Part shown: positions 1 through 5,141 of the stretch, piece after piece
Position numbering within the stretch: the first letter of the stretch is position 1
How the letters are laid out: each line of letters begins with the position of its first letter
Source of the DNA: Desulfobacteraceae bacterium
GTDB taxonomy: Bacteria > Desulfobacterota > Desulfobacteria > Desulfobacterales > UBA11574
DNA length: 5,187 bases
Direction of reading: 5' to 3'
Assembly (NCBI GenBank): GCA_013203195.1
Contig: JABMQM010000053.1
Coordinates: forward strand, 1-5,187
The notes under the pieces: model-generated
Databases searched by the model: none
Seen by the model: only the letters and a program-made list of their open reading frames with translations
Told to the model about the DNA's origin: nothing
Position numbers and translations under genes: made by a program

Positions 1-559
1 GCTTTCCTCGTTTGGCGATAAACAGCCTCAACAGCTTGACTTCCTGGTCTGTTAGGCATATCTCTCCGCACTTGCAATAGGCGGTGGAAGTCTCAAAATC
101 GATCCGATTGCCGCCAAAAGCATAAGTCCGGGGTATAGAAGAAAGTGCGGCTTTACTAAGATAGCCCTCCTCGCGTACCCATGATGCACGGGTCACAAGG
201 CGTTCGACCCGCAGTAAAAATTCGTCCAGATCGAATGGTTTTGTAATATAATCGTCCACACCACAAGACAGGCCTTTGATTTTGTCTTCTGTATCGCTTT
301 TGGCCGAAAGAATCAGAATCGGAATCCGATCATCCTCAAGACGGATATTTTGAAGCACGGACAACCCGTCAATTCCGGGCAACATGATATCGAGTACAAT
401 CAGATCGGGCTGCCATTCTTTCCATTTTTGAAGACCCGAAACTCCATCCGGAGCAATCGTTACATCATATCCCTGAAGCGACAAGTTCAATTCGAGGCCC
501 TCGGCGATATGTCTTTCATCTTCAACAACCAGAATACGTTTTTTGGCCGAATGTTTCAT
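1..559 (-). CDS. OmpR-family response regulator, C-terminus cut by window edge
   Basis: Cytoplasmic DNA-binding response regulator, presumably phosphorylated by the kinase encoded just upstream on the same strand. The reading frame is open from the ATG at 559-557 to the left edge (186 complete codons). The receiver domain (about residues 7-120) has all conserved sites: acidic pair E13-D14, phospho-acceptor D57 within VLDIMLPGIDG, S85, and K107 followed by P108-F109. A linker leads into the start of the winged-helix domain (from about residue 147), with the typical LTDQEVKLL segment at 169-177. The recognition helix lies outside the window. Full members are about 225-240 residues, so roughly 40-50 are missing. 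A good ribosome binding site (AAAGGGTG) sits about 5 bases before the start. The kinase stop is only 12 bases away, so the two genes are surely co-transcribed. The short cysteine-rich stretch YCKCGEIC (161-168) at the domain junction is slightly unusual. The target genes cannot be told from the sequence. Confidence 0.96.
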   Translation of the reverse strand, partial: MKHSAKKRILVVEDERHIAEGLELNLSLQGYDVTIAPDGVSGLQKWKEWQPDLIVLDIMLPGIDGLSVLQNIRLEDDRIPILILSAKSDTEDKIKGLSCGVDDYITKPFDLDEFLLRVERLVTRASWVREEGYLSKAALSSIPRTYAFGGNRIDFETSTAYCKCGEICLTDQEVKLLRLFIAKRGK

Positions 560-571
560 AAGCACCCTTTT

Positions 572-1555
572 TTATAAGCCTATCCACGCCCAGGTCTTGT
601 AAGGAAACGTTAAGGTGAATTCTGATCCTCTCCCCTTTCCCTCGCTTTGGGCCACTACTTTTACATTGTGCAGCCGGGCGACACTCTTTACCAGATGCAG
701 GCCGAGTCCGCTGCCTCGGGCGGTCATATCATCCACCTGGCCCGACTGATAAAATTTTTTGAAAATCTTTTTGATTTCTTTTTTTTCAATTCCAATACCG
801 TTGTCCGCGAACCGAATATACAGCTTGGACTTTAGTAACTCAAAGGAAATATCAATCTTGGGCTTTTCGGACTCATTATAGTTAACGGCGTTGATCAGCA
901 GGTTCATTAAAAGCATGTCAAATAAAGATTCATTAACATGATAGGGAAAGCTGAGGCCGCTTGGATTGTGAATATTGATTTCGCAATTTGCAAATAATCG
1001 GCCGTTGTCTTTAATAAACTGCTCGACGACTGCAACAAGATTCGATTCGACAAGCTCACCGCCATAACTTTTGCTCTCAATCTTGGCAAGGTTCAGAATA
1101 CGGCTGATGTTCTCTGAAAGCCGTTCCACATCTTGAACCATATAACCCAGGTACTTGACCTGATCGCGACGGTTTAGTTCGTGTTTCATAAATGTTTCCA
1201 GATACAACTTCAAAGATGTAACGGGAGTTTTCAGTTCGTGGGTAAAATTGTTAATAAAATTATACTGCATCCGGTATAACTGCTGTGTTTTTTGGTTATA
1301 TATAAAGATAATTAAAATACCCACCAGAATCATGCCTACCAGAATCGAAAGAATTAGAATGACCACCCAGGTCTCGGACTCCATAAACTGGCCGGGATCA
1401 AGATTGTGGCGTACCACTACCTCCTTCAACCCTGTGCTGACTTCCACATACCAGTAAATGTACAAGGCCAAGGACGTGGCCAGGGCCAGGATAGAGAAAA
1501 TAAACACAAGGACCGGATGAAAAAACCATTTTGTTCTATCAATAATAGTTTCCAT
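572..1555 (-). CDS. Membrane sensor histidine kinase without HAMP domain
   Basis: Inner-membrane sensor kinase of 327 residues that should autophosphorylate and pass phosphate to the adjacent response regulator. Two hydrophobic segments (about residues 11-37 and 63-87) flank a short extracytoplasmic loop of about 25 residues. The dimerisation/phosphoacceptor domain follows, with H-box FTHELKTP and catalytic H106. The ATP-binding domain has an N-box (N218, N222), G1 box DNGIGI (251-256), F-box FKKFYQ (265-270) and G2 box GSGLGL (281-286), so it appears fully active. Only about 20 residues separate the second membrane segment from the catalytic histidine, which leaves no room for a normal HAMP domain. 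The small loop suggests sensing at or within the membrane, or through a partner, rather than by a large periplasmic ligand domain; this is inference. An AAGGGA motif lies 9 bases before the ATG. Kinase-before-regulator order with a 12-base gap indicates an operon. The signal is unknown. Confidence 0.96.
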   Translation of the reverse strand: METIIDRTKWFFHPVLVFIFSILALATSLALYIYWYVEVSTGLKEVVVRHNLDPGQFMESETWVVILILSILVGMILVGILIIFIYNQKTQQLYRMQYNFINNFTHELKTPVTSLKLYLETFMKHELNRRDQVKYLGYMVQDVERLSENISRILNLAKIESKSYGGELVESNLVAVVEQFIKDNGRLFANCEINIHNPSGLSFPYHVNESLFDMLLMNLLINAVNYNESEKPKIDISFELLKSKLYIRFADNGIGIEKKEIKKIFKKFYQSGQVDDMTARGSGLGLHLVKSVARLHNVKVVAQSEGKGRGSEFTLTFPYKTWAWIGL

Positions 1556-1620
1556 GAGTCTAAGTCCCTTTTTTGCACTGAGGTTACAAAGTTTTTAAAC
1601 ACATATAACAATTTTAATCA

Positions 1621-1650
1621 ATCTTACACCCTAATTGAGCCAAAAGCCAA
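1621..1650 (-). promoter_or_regulatory. Possible promoter of the kinase-regulator operon
   Basis: Read on the minus strand, TTGGCT (1650-1645) and TAAGAT (1626-1621) are separated by 18 bases. Each matches the sigma-70 consensus at four of six positions. Transcription would begin about 60 bases before the kinase start. The match is modest and could be chance in AT-rich DNA, but it is the best-placed candidate I found for this operon. Confidence 0.3.
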
Positions 1651-1694
1651 ATTAGGCAGGGGGCTGGGATCGGTATTTGGGGGGCAGCGAGAAA

Positions 1695-1713
1695 TGTAAA
1701 ACTTTTGTAAAAC
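1695..1713. promoter_or_regulatory. 11-bp-period direct repeat, candidate response-regulator box
   Basis: The octamer TGTAAAAC occurs twice, at 1695-1702 and 1706-1713, so the copies start exactly 11 bases apart. Direct repeats of about 11 bp (one helical turn) are the usual binding architecture of OmpR/PhoB-type regulators, which bind head-to-tail as dimers. The site lies in the divergent spacer between the kinase-regulator operon and the flavoprotein gene, so autoregulation or control of the flavoprotein gene is plausible. The geometry is seen directly. The assignment to the neighbouring regulator is inference. Confidence 0.45.
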
Positions 1714-1811
1714 CCGGAAACAATCCTGTCCTTTTGGCACCATATTCATTAAGAAAAAAACTATAGCATTACACTTTTTACGAATTCACAATAACTTAGA
1801 AGAATGAGTCC

Positions 1812-2888
1812 ATGATACATACCGAATTAAAAATAGGTGATCTGGTTGCCAAAATTCCGATTATTCAGGGCGGAATGTCCGTGGGAATCTCTCTTTCAGG
1901 ACTGGCATCAGCCGTTGCCGAAGAAGGCGGCATCGGCGTAATCGGTACCGCCATGATCGGTATGGGTGAATCCGACCTTTATTCGAACGGTATTGAAGCC
2001 AATCTCAGAGCACTGAAAAAGGAAATTAGAAAAACCCGTGAAATGACCAAAGGCATTATCGGCGTCAATATCATGGTCGCTTTAACCAATTATGCCGACA
2101 TGGTGAAACTCTCGATTGAAGAAGGCATCGACATTATTTTTTGCGGGGCAGGCCTTCCGCTGGATTTGCCCCAGTATCTCACCAACGGCTCTAAGACCAA
2201 ACTCGTCCCTATCGTATCTTCGGACCGGGCTGCCAAGATCATATGCAAAAAATGGCTCTCCAAATTCAATTATCTGCCGGACGCTCTGGTTGTGGAAGGT
2301 CCCAAGGCCGGCGGGCATCTGGGTTTTAAGATGGAACAGATCAATGATCCTGATTATGTCCTGGAAAAAATCATCCCCCAGGTTATCGATGCCGTCAAGC
2401 CCTTTATTGAAGCACACCAAAAGGATATTCCGGTAATAGCGGCCGGAGGGGTTTACAGCGGAAAAGATATTTATAAGTTTTTAAAAATGGGGGCGGCCGG
2501 TGTGCAGATGGGGACCCGTTTTGTTGCCACCCACGAATGCGACGCCGCCATTGAGTTCAAGCAGGCATTTGTAGACGCCGGAGAGGATGATCTGGTGCTG
2601 ATTAAAAGCCCGGTGGGGCTCCCCGGCCGGGCGATTCGCAACAAATTTATCGAAGACGTAAACCTTGGAATTCGAAAGCCGTTTAAGTGTCCCTATCACT
2701 GCATTAAAACATGCGATTACAAAAACAGCCCCTACTGCATTTCTTTTGCCTTAATCAGCGCCAAGAAAGGCAAGCTGAAGCACGGGTTTGCATTTGCCGG
2801 CACCAATGCCTATCAGATAGACAAAATTATTTCGGTGAAAGCCCTGATCAAATCATTGCTGCAGGAGTACGAACAGGCAGGCAAGTAA
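1812..2888 (+). CDS. FMN-dependent nitronate monooxygenase / FabK-like (2-nitropropane dioxygenase family) protein
   Basis: Probable cytoplasmic flavoprotein with a TIM-barrel fold, 358 residues, the usual size for the family. Family marks are the N-terminal IPIIQGGM (15-22), GLASAVAEEGGIGVIG (30-45) and VEGPKAGGHLG (161-171, with the family histidine H169). The phosphate-binding strand IAAGGVYSG (209-217) and GAAGVQMGTRFVATHEC (227-243) complete the FMN site. Members oxidise alkyl nitronates or, in the FabK branch, reduce enoyl-ACP. The sequence does not decide which, and many anaerobe homologues have no proven substrate. An unusual C-terminal cluster has C293, C297, C301 and C309 (CX3C, CX3C, CX7C) and may bind a metal or Fe-S centre; this is inference. 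The start is supported by AGAAGA at 1798-1803. An ATG at 1804 ends after three codons. Transcription is divergent from the kinase operon. No convincing promoter was found. Just beyond the stop lies an acyl-CoA synthetase remnant on the opposite strand. Confidence 0.9.
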   Translation: MIHTELKIGDLVAKIPIIQGGMSVGISLSGLASAVAEEGGIGVIGTAMIGMGESDLYSNGIEANLRALKKEIRKTREMTKGIIGVNIMVALTNYADMVKLSIEEGIDIIFCGAGLPLDLPQYLTNGSKTKLVPIVSSDRAAKIICKKWLSKFNYLPDALVVEGPKAGGHLGFKMEQINDPDYVLEKIIPQVIDAVKPFIEAHQKDIPVIAAGGVYSGKDIYKFLKMGAAGVQMGTRFVATHECDAAIEFKQAFVDAGEDDLVLIKSPVGLPGRAIRNKFIEDVNLGIRKPFKCPYHCIKTCDYKNSPYCISFALISAKKGKLKHGFAFAGTNAYQIDKIISVKALIKSLLQEYEQAGK

Positions 2889-3108
2889 AACCACCCATCA
2901 TGGGCACGCCAAAAAAACATTCCGGGTAGCGGTGGCTGTCCCAATCCATGACCATAACCGTATCCCCTTGACGTACGCCAAGATTCTCCAGCGCATTGGC
3001 CGGCTGAGATACGCGTCGTGAAAAAGTTAGATAATCAAACCTCATCTGATCTCTGTAAACAATTTCCTTATCAGGAGAATAGATCAATTCGCAAAAAGCC
3101 GAATGCAT
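2889..3108 (-). pseudogene. Remnant of an acyl-CoA synthetase (AMP-forming) N-terminus
   Basis: On the minus strand, from an ATG at 3108, about 70 residues resemble the N-terminal region of long/medium-chain fatty-acid-CoA ligases of the ANL superfamily. They include PDKEIVYRD (12-20), RVSQPANALENLGVRQGD (32-49), and MDWDSHRYPECFFGVPMMGG (54-73), close to the DWNSHRYLE-FFAIPMMGAV pattern of deltaproteobacterial enzymes. The resemblance stops almost exactly at the stop codon of the flavoprotein gene, after which the frame runs meaninglessly through that gene. The true N-terminal 10-20 residues also seem to be lost: an in-frame TAA lies four codons before the ATG. All catalytic motifs (P-loop, hinge, C-terminal domain, together about 430 or more residues) are absent, so this cannot be a working ligase. 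It is best read as a deletion or rearrangement scar. The family match is from memory, not a search. Confidence 0.75.
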
Positions 3109-3111
3109 CGC

Positions 3112-3125
3112 GTTTTAGGTTTTAG
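3112..3125. repeat. Tandem 7-bp duplication GTTTTAG x2
   Basis: GTTTTAG is repeated head-to-tail at 3112-3118 and 3119-3125, followed by a degenerate continuation (GTTGTG, then GTTTTA). It abuts the 5' end of the synthetase remnant and shares its 7-bp period with other short tandem repeats in the spacers of this window. Confidence 0.55.
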
Positions 3126-3153
3126 GTTGTGGTTTTACTTTTATTTACATGCA

Positions 3154-3167
3154 CTTAAAACTTAAAA
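3154..3167. repeat. Tandem 7-bp duplication CTTAAAA x2
   Basis: CTTAAAA occurs twice in direct succession (3154-3160, 3161-3167). With only two copies in AT-rich DNA this may be chance, but it is 28 bases from another heptamer duplication. Confidence 0.5.
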
Positions 3168-3189
3168 TCGTAACTTCTCAACAACCTCG

Positions 3190-3298
3190 AGAAAAAAGGG
3201 CTTCAGGGTTTTTCTGAAAGGTGATATCAATATATAAAATCGCTAAAACGATTTTATATAAAGCGGCTCTGCCGCGCTGAAGCCTGGGATTTTTTTCT
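3190..3298. repeat. Folded ~108-bp inverted-repeat element (possible small RNA, miniature repeat or terminator)
   Basis: Two arms about 90 bases apart are complementary. Bases 3191-3197 (GAAAAAA) pair with 3291-3297 (TTTTTTC), and after a 5-base bulge (3286-3290) GGGCTTCAG (3198-3206) pairs with CTGAAGCCT (3277-3285), with one G-T wobble. Inside are a perfect 12-bp hairpin (3231-3260) and a GCGGC/GCCGC hairpin with loop TCT (3263-3275). The result is a multi-branch fold. A run of seven T's follows the outer stem on the plus strand, and six T's follow it on the minus strand. It could therefore end transcription in either direction, or be a mobile miniature repeat or a structured leader RNA of thiE-thiL. 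No known RNA family was recognised. Confidence 0.6.
3231..3260. repeat. Perfect 12-bp hairpin with 6-base loop
   Basis: TATATAAAATCG (3231-3242) and CGATTTTATATA (3249-3260) are exact reverse complements around the loop CTAAAA. A perfect 12-bp stem is very unlikely by chance at this spacing. It has no T-tract directly after it, so by itself it is not a standard intrinsic terminator. It forms one arm of the larger folded element. Confidence 0.85.
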
Positions 3299-3333
3299 TT
3301 TTACGAAACTATCATTTTTGGATTGCAGCAAAG

Positions 3334-4929
3334 ATGCTTCCAGACCGTTTAAAAAAAACACTGCGTTTCTACTTTATCACCGACGACGGTGCCCTGGATT
3401 TTCCGCCCTTAGAGCAGGTGCGCATCGCCATTCAGGCCGGAGCGACCATCGTCCAGTACCGCAACAAATCGTTTTCTTCACGATTTCTCAACGAAGCTGC
3501 CGCTATCGGAGATCTATGTAAATGCAACGCCGTCCCCTTTATCGTCAACGATAATATTCTGCTCGCCAAAGCTGTGGAGGCCGACGGCGTCCACTTAGGC
3601 CGGGATGATGAAGACCCGGCCTTGGCCAGAAATATTTTAGGCCCCCAGGCCATTGTGGGATTGTCGATAAGCAACCCTTTCCAACTTCAACAAAGCGATC
3701 TTTCACCATGCGATTACATTGGAGCAGGACCTGTTTTCGATACTCAAACAAAACCTGATACCAAAAAAACAATCGGCCTTGTGGGCTTAGAGGCCGTGGT
3801 CAAGGCCTCACCGCTGCCGGTGGTCGCTGTCGGCGGAATTGATCACACCAGTGCCGAAGCTTGCTTCAACCGAGGTGCCGCCGGTGTAGCGGTGATCAGC
3901 GCTGTTACACGTGCTGAGAATCCGCGGCAACATGCGGTGCAGATCTCAGAAGTCTGCGGATGCTCTTTGCGCTCTGCCCTGGCTTCTCCATGGGATGATG
4001 AATTCGTCCTTATTGACAAGCTGATCCGGCAGGCCCCGTCTGATCCATACCTTAAGGTTGCACCCGGCGATGATGCTTCTCTTTTGCAAGACTTAAGCAA
4101 ACCTGTGATCACCACCGATACCCAGAAAGAAGGTGTCCACTTCAGACTTGACTGGCAGACACCCCAGGAGGTCGGCCGCAAAGCTGTTGAATCAACCTTT
4201 AGCGATCTTGCCGCCTCTTATGCCGCTCCCGTCAGCCTCTTTGTCAATCTTGCGCTACCGCCTTACGTTTCAGACCATACTGTTGAGGCCCTGTATGCCG
4301 GAATTCTAAAAGCCCTTGGAAAACACGCCTGTACTTTGGGCGGCGGTAACATTTCCGCCGCACACCGGCTGTCGCTGGACCTTTTTGCCGTCGGACAGGG
4401 ACACGACACTATTTTCCCGGTGCGCTCCGGCGCCCGTCCCGGATACGGGCTGTATTGTACCGGTCCTCTGGGCCTGGCCCGTGCCGGTCTGGAATCACTG
4501 ATCCGCAAAGATCCGGAATTCGCAAACCTGATCGCGAAATTCAAATCCCCCACGGCAAGATTTGATGCCGCTAATGTTCTGGCCGATAACAACGTAACCT
4601 GCGTTATCGACATCAGCGACGGCCTGGCCGGCGACGCCCGGCACATTGCCGCGGCCTCCGGCCTCTCCATAGAATTCGACTTTTCTTTTTGGGATTTTGA
4701 TTCCGCCCTAGTTTCATTTTGCGAAAAATATCGCTTGAAACCCGAAGATATGGTTCTAACAGGCGGTGAAGATTATGAACTTTTGTTTGCATGTTCGCCG
4801 TCTATTTTCGAAAAAATTCGCAAGGACCTTCCAGGGGTTTACCAGGTGGGCCGCTGCCTGACCTTCCAGGGCACGCATCTGCTCAACCTGCCCCCCGGGA
4901 TTGCGAGCTATCAGCACGGAAAAAAATAA
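3334..4929 (+). CDS. thiE-thiL: Bifunctional ThiE-ThiL fusion: thiamine-phosphate synthase + thiamine-monophosphate kinase
   Basis: Cytoplasmic 531-residue enzyme joining two consecutive steps. ThiE condenses HMP-pyrophosphate with carboxythiazole phosphate to thiamine phosphate; ThiL then uses ATP to make thiamine diphosphate. The ThiE half (about 8-208) has YFITD (13-17), QYRNK (41-45), FIVNDN (69-74), ADGVHLGRDD (83-92), DYIGAGPVFDTQTKPD (127-142), VVAVGGID (163-170) and GAAGVAVISA (181-190). The ThiL half (about 218-531) has GDDAS (245-249), DTQKEGVHF (262-270), SDLAA (290-294), GGGNIS (336-341), DISDG (426-430) and GGEDYELLF (477-485). Both halves are near the length of the stand-alone enzymes (about 205 and 320 residues), with a linker of only about 10 residues and one uninterrupted frame. 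In ThiL, the usual Asn of the VNLSD motif is Thr (T288). The ATG at 3334 is the first plausible start; the ribosome site before it (GGATTG) is weak. It appears to be transcribed alone, with no other thi gene adjacent. Confidence 0.95.
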   Translation: MLPDRLKKTLRFYFITDDGALDFPPLEQVRIAIQAGATIVQYRNKSFSSRFLNEAAAIGDLCKCNAVPFIVNDNILLAKAVEADGVHLGRDDEDPALARNILGPQAIVGLSISNPFQLQQSDLSPCDYIGAGPVFDTQTKPDTKKTIGLVGLEAVVKASPLPVVAVGGIDHTSAEACFNRGAAGVAVISAVTRAENPRQHAVQISEVCGCSLRSALASPWDDEFVLIDKLIRQAPSDPYLKVAPGDDASLLQDLSKPVITTDTQKEGVHFRLDWQTPQEVGRKAVESTFSDLAASYAAPVSLFVNLALPPYVSDHTVEALYAGILKALGKHACTLGGGNISAAHRLSLDLFAVGQGHDTIFPVRSGARPGYGLYCTGPLGLARAGLESLIRKDPEFANLIAKFKSPTARFDAANVLADNNVTCVIDISDGLAGDARHIAAASGLSIEFDFSFWDFDSALVSFCEKYRLKPEDMVLTGGEDYELLFACSPSIFEKIRKDLPGVYQVGRCLTFQGTHLLNLPPGIASYQHGKK

Positions 4930-4937
4930 CCATGATG

Positions 4938-4947
4938 TGTTGCAACA
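4938..4947. promoter_or_regulatory. Palindrome TGTTGCAACA, candidate operator
   Basis: This is a perfect 10-bp palindrome nine bases after the thiE-thiL stop. Its symmetry extends to 16 bp (4935-4950) with one mismatched pair. It covers the -35 box of the promoter proposed at 4940-4968, a position suited to repression by a dimeric regulator. No known regulator motif was recognised. Confidence 0.4.
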
Positions 4948-4968
4948 TATACTGTGCGCGGCTATAAT
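4940..4968 (+). promoter_or_regulatory. Probable sigma-70 promoter for the downstream GH57 gene
   Basis: TTGCAA (4940-4945, four of six consensus bases) is followed by 17 bases and a perfect TATAAT (4963-4968). This is optimal spacing and the best promoter match in the window. Start of transcription would be near 4975, giving a leader of about 165 bases before the gene at 5142. The leader contains a small TCAGG/CCTGA hairpin (4970-4982) and the heptamer repeat. Confidence 0.55.
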
Positions 4969-5048
4969 TTCAGGGCTCCTGACCTGGCGTAAATTCAGAT
5001 TCAACATATTTTAATGAAGAATCCACACCTTGAGAGCATATAAAAGAT

Positions 5049-5080
5049 GAACGTCGAACATCGAACGTTGAACATCGAAT
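5049..5080. repeat. Heptamer tandem repeat GAAC(G/A)T(C/T), 4.5 copies
   Basis: Successive 7-base units GAACGTC, GAACATC, GAACGTT, GAACATC, then GAAT run from 5049 to 5080. Units differ only at the fifth and seventh bases, and units two and four are identical. The array is intergenic, between the proposed promoter and the GH57 start, and is followed by an A-run. It resembles the short tandemly repeated repetitive heptamers described in cyanobacteria, though I infer only similarity of form. It has none of the long identical repeats and unique spacers of a CRISPR. Confidence 0.85.
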
Positions 5081-5141
5081 AAAAAAAAGCACCAGCTTTA
5101 GCCACTTTTCCGGTATATTTGAGCGGGATGGTTAGAAAAAA

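Larger units (their letters stand above)
2889..3333. other. 445-bp gap between flavoprotein gene and thiE-thiL
   Basis: This gap holds no intact gene. From left to right it has the synthetase remnant (2889-3108), two 7-bp tandem duplications (3112-3125 and 3154-3167), a large folded inverted-repeat element (3190-3298) and a short leader before the thiE-thiL start. I see no clear sigma-70 promoter for thiE-thiL. TATAAA-like strings exist only within the perfect hairpin. No thiamine-pyrophosphate riboswitch core is visible. Confidence 0.7.

Noticed and set aside
1406..1699. 97-residue plus-strand ORF across the kinase start and divergent spacer
   Set aside because: It overlaps the well-supported kinase gene antisense, has low-complexity content and no ribosome site or recognisable motif.
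1734..1750. Sigma-54 promoter for the flavoprotein gene
   Set aside because: TTGGCAC is a perfect -24 element, but the -12 position reads AT where the invariant GC is required, so the match fails.
1804..1815. Upstream three-codon ORF overlapping the flavoprotein start as ATGA
   Set aside because: ATG AGT CCA TGA is most likely coincidence. Nothing else supports translational coupling or attenuation.
3190..3333. TPP (thiamine) riboswitch upstream of thiE-thiL
   Set aside because: The expected conserved core (CUGAGA, ACCCUUUGAACCUGAUC-like, GCGUAGGGA-like segments) is missing. The nearest strings, CTGAAAGG and CTGAAGCC, do not fit the consensus order or spacing.
4263..4670. 135-residue minus-strand ORF inside the ThiL domain
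   Set aside because: It is an antisense shadow of a gene with strong motifs, with an Arg/Ala/Pro-rich composition typical of such shadows.
5049..5080. CRISPR array
   Set aside because: The units are 7 bp with no spacers, and no cas gene is nearby. It is a simple tandem repeat.
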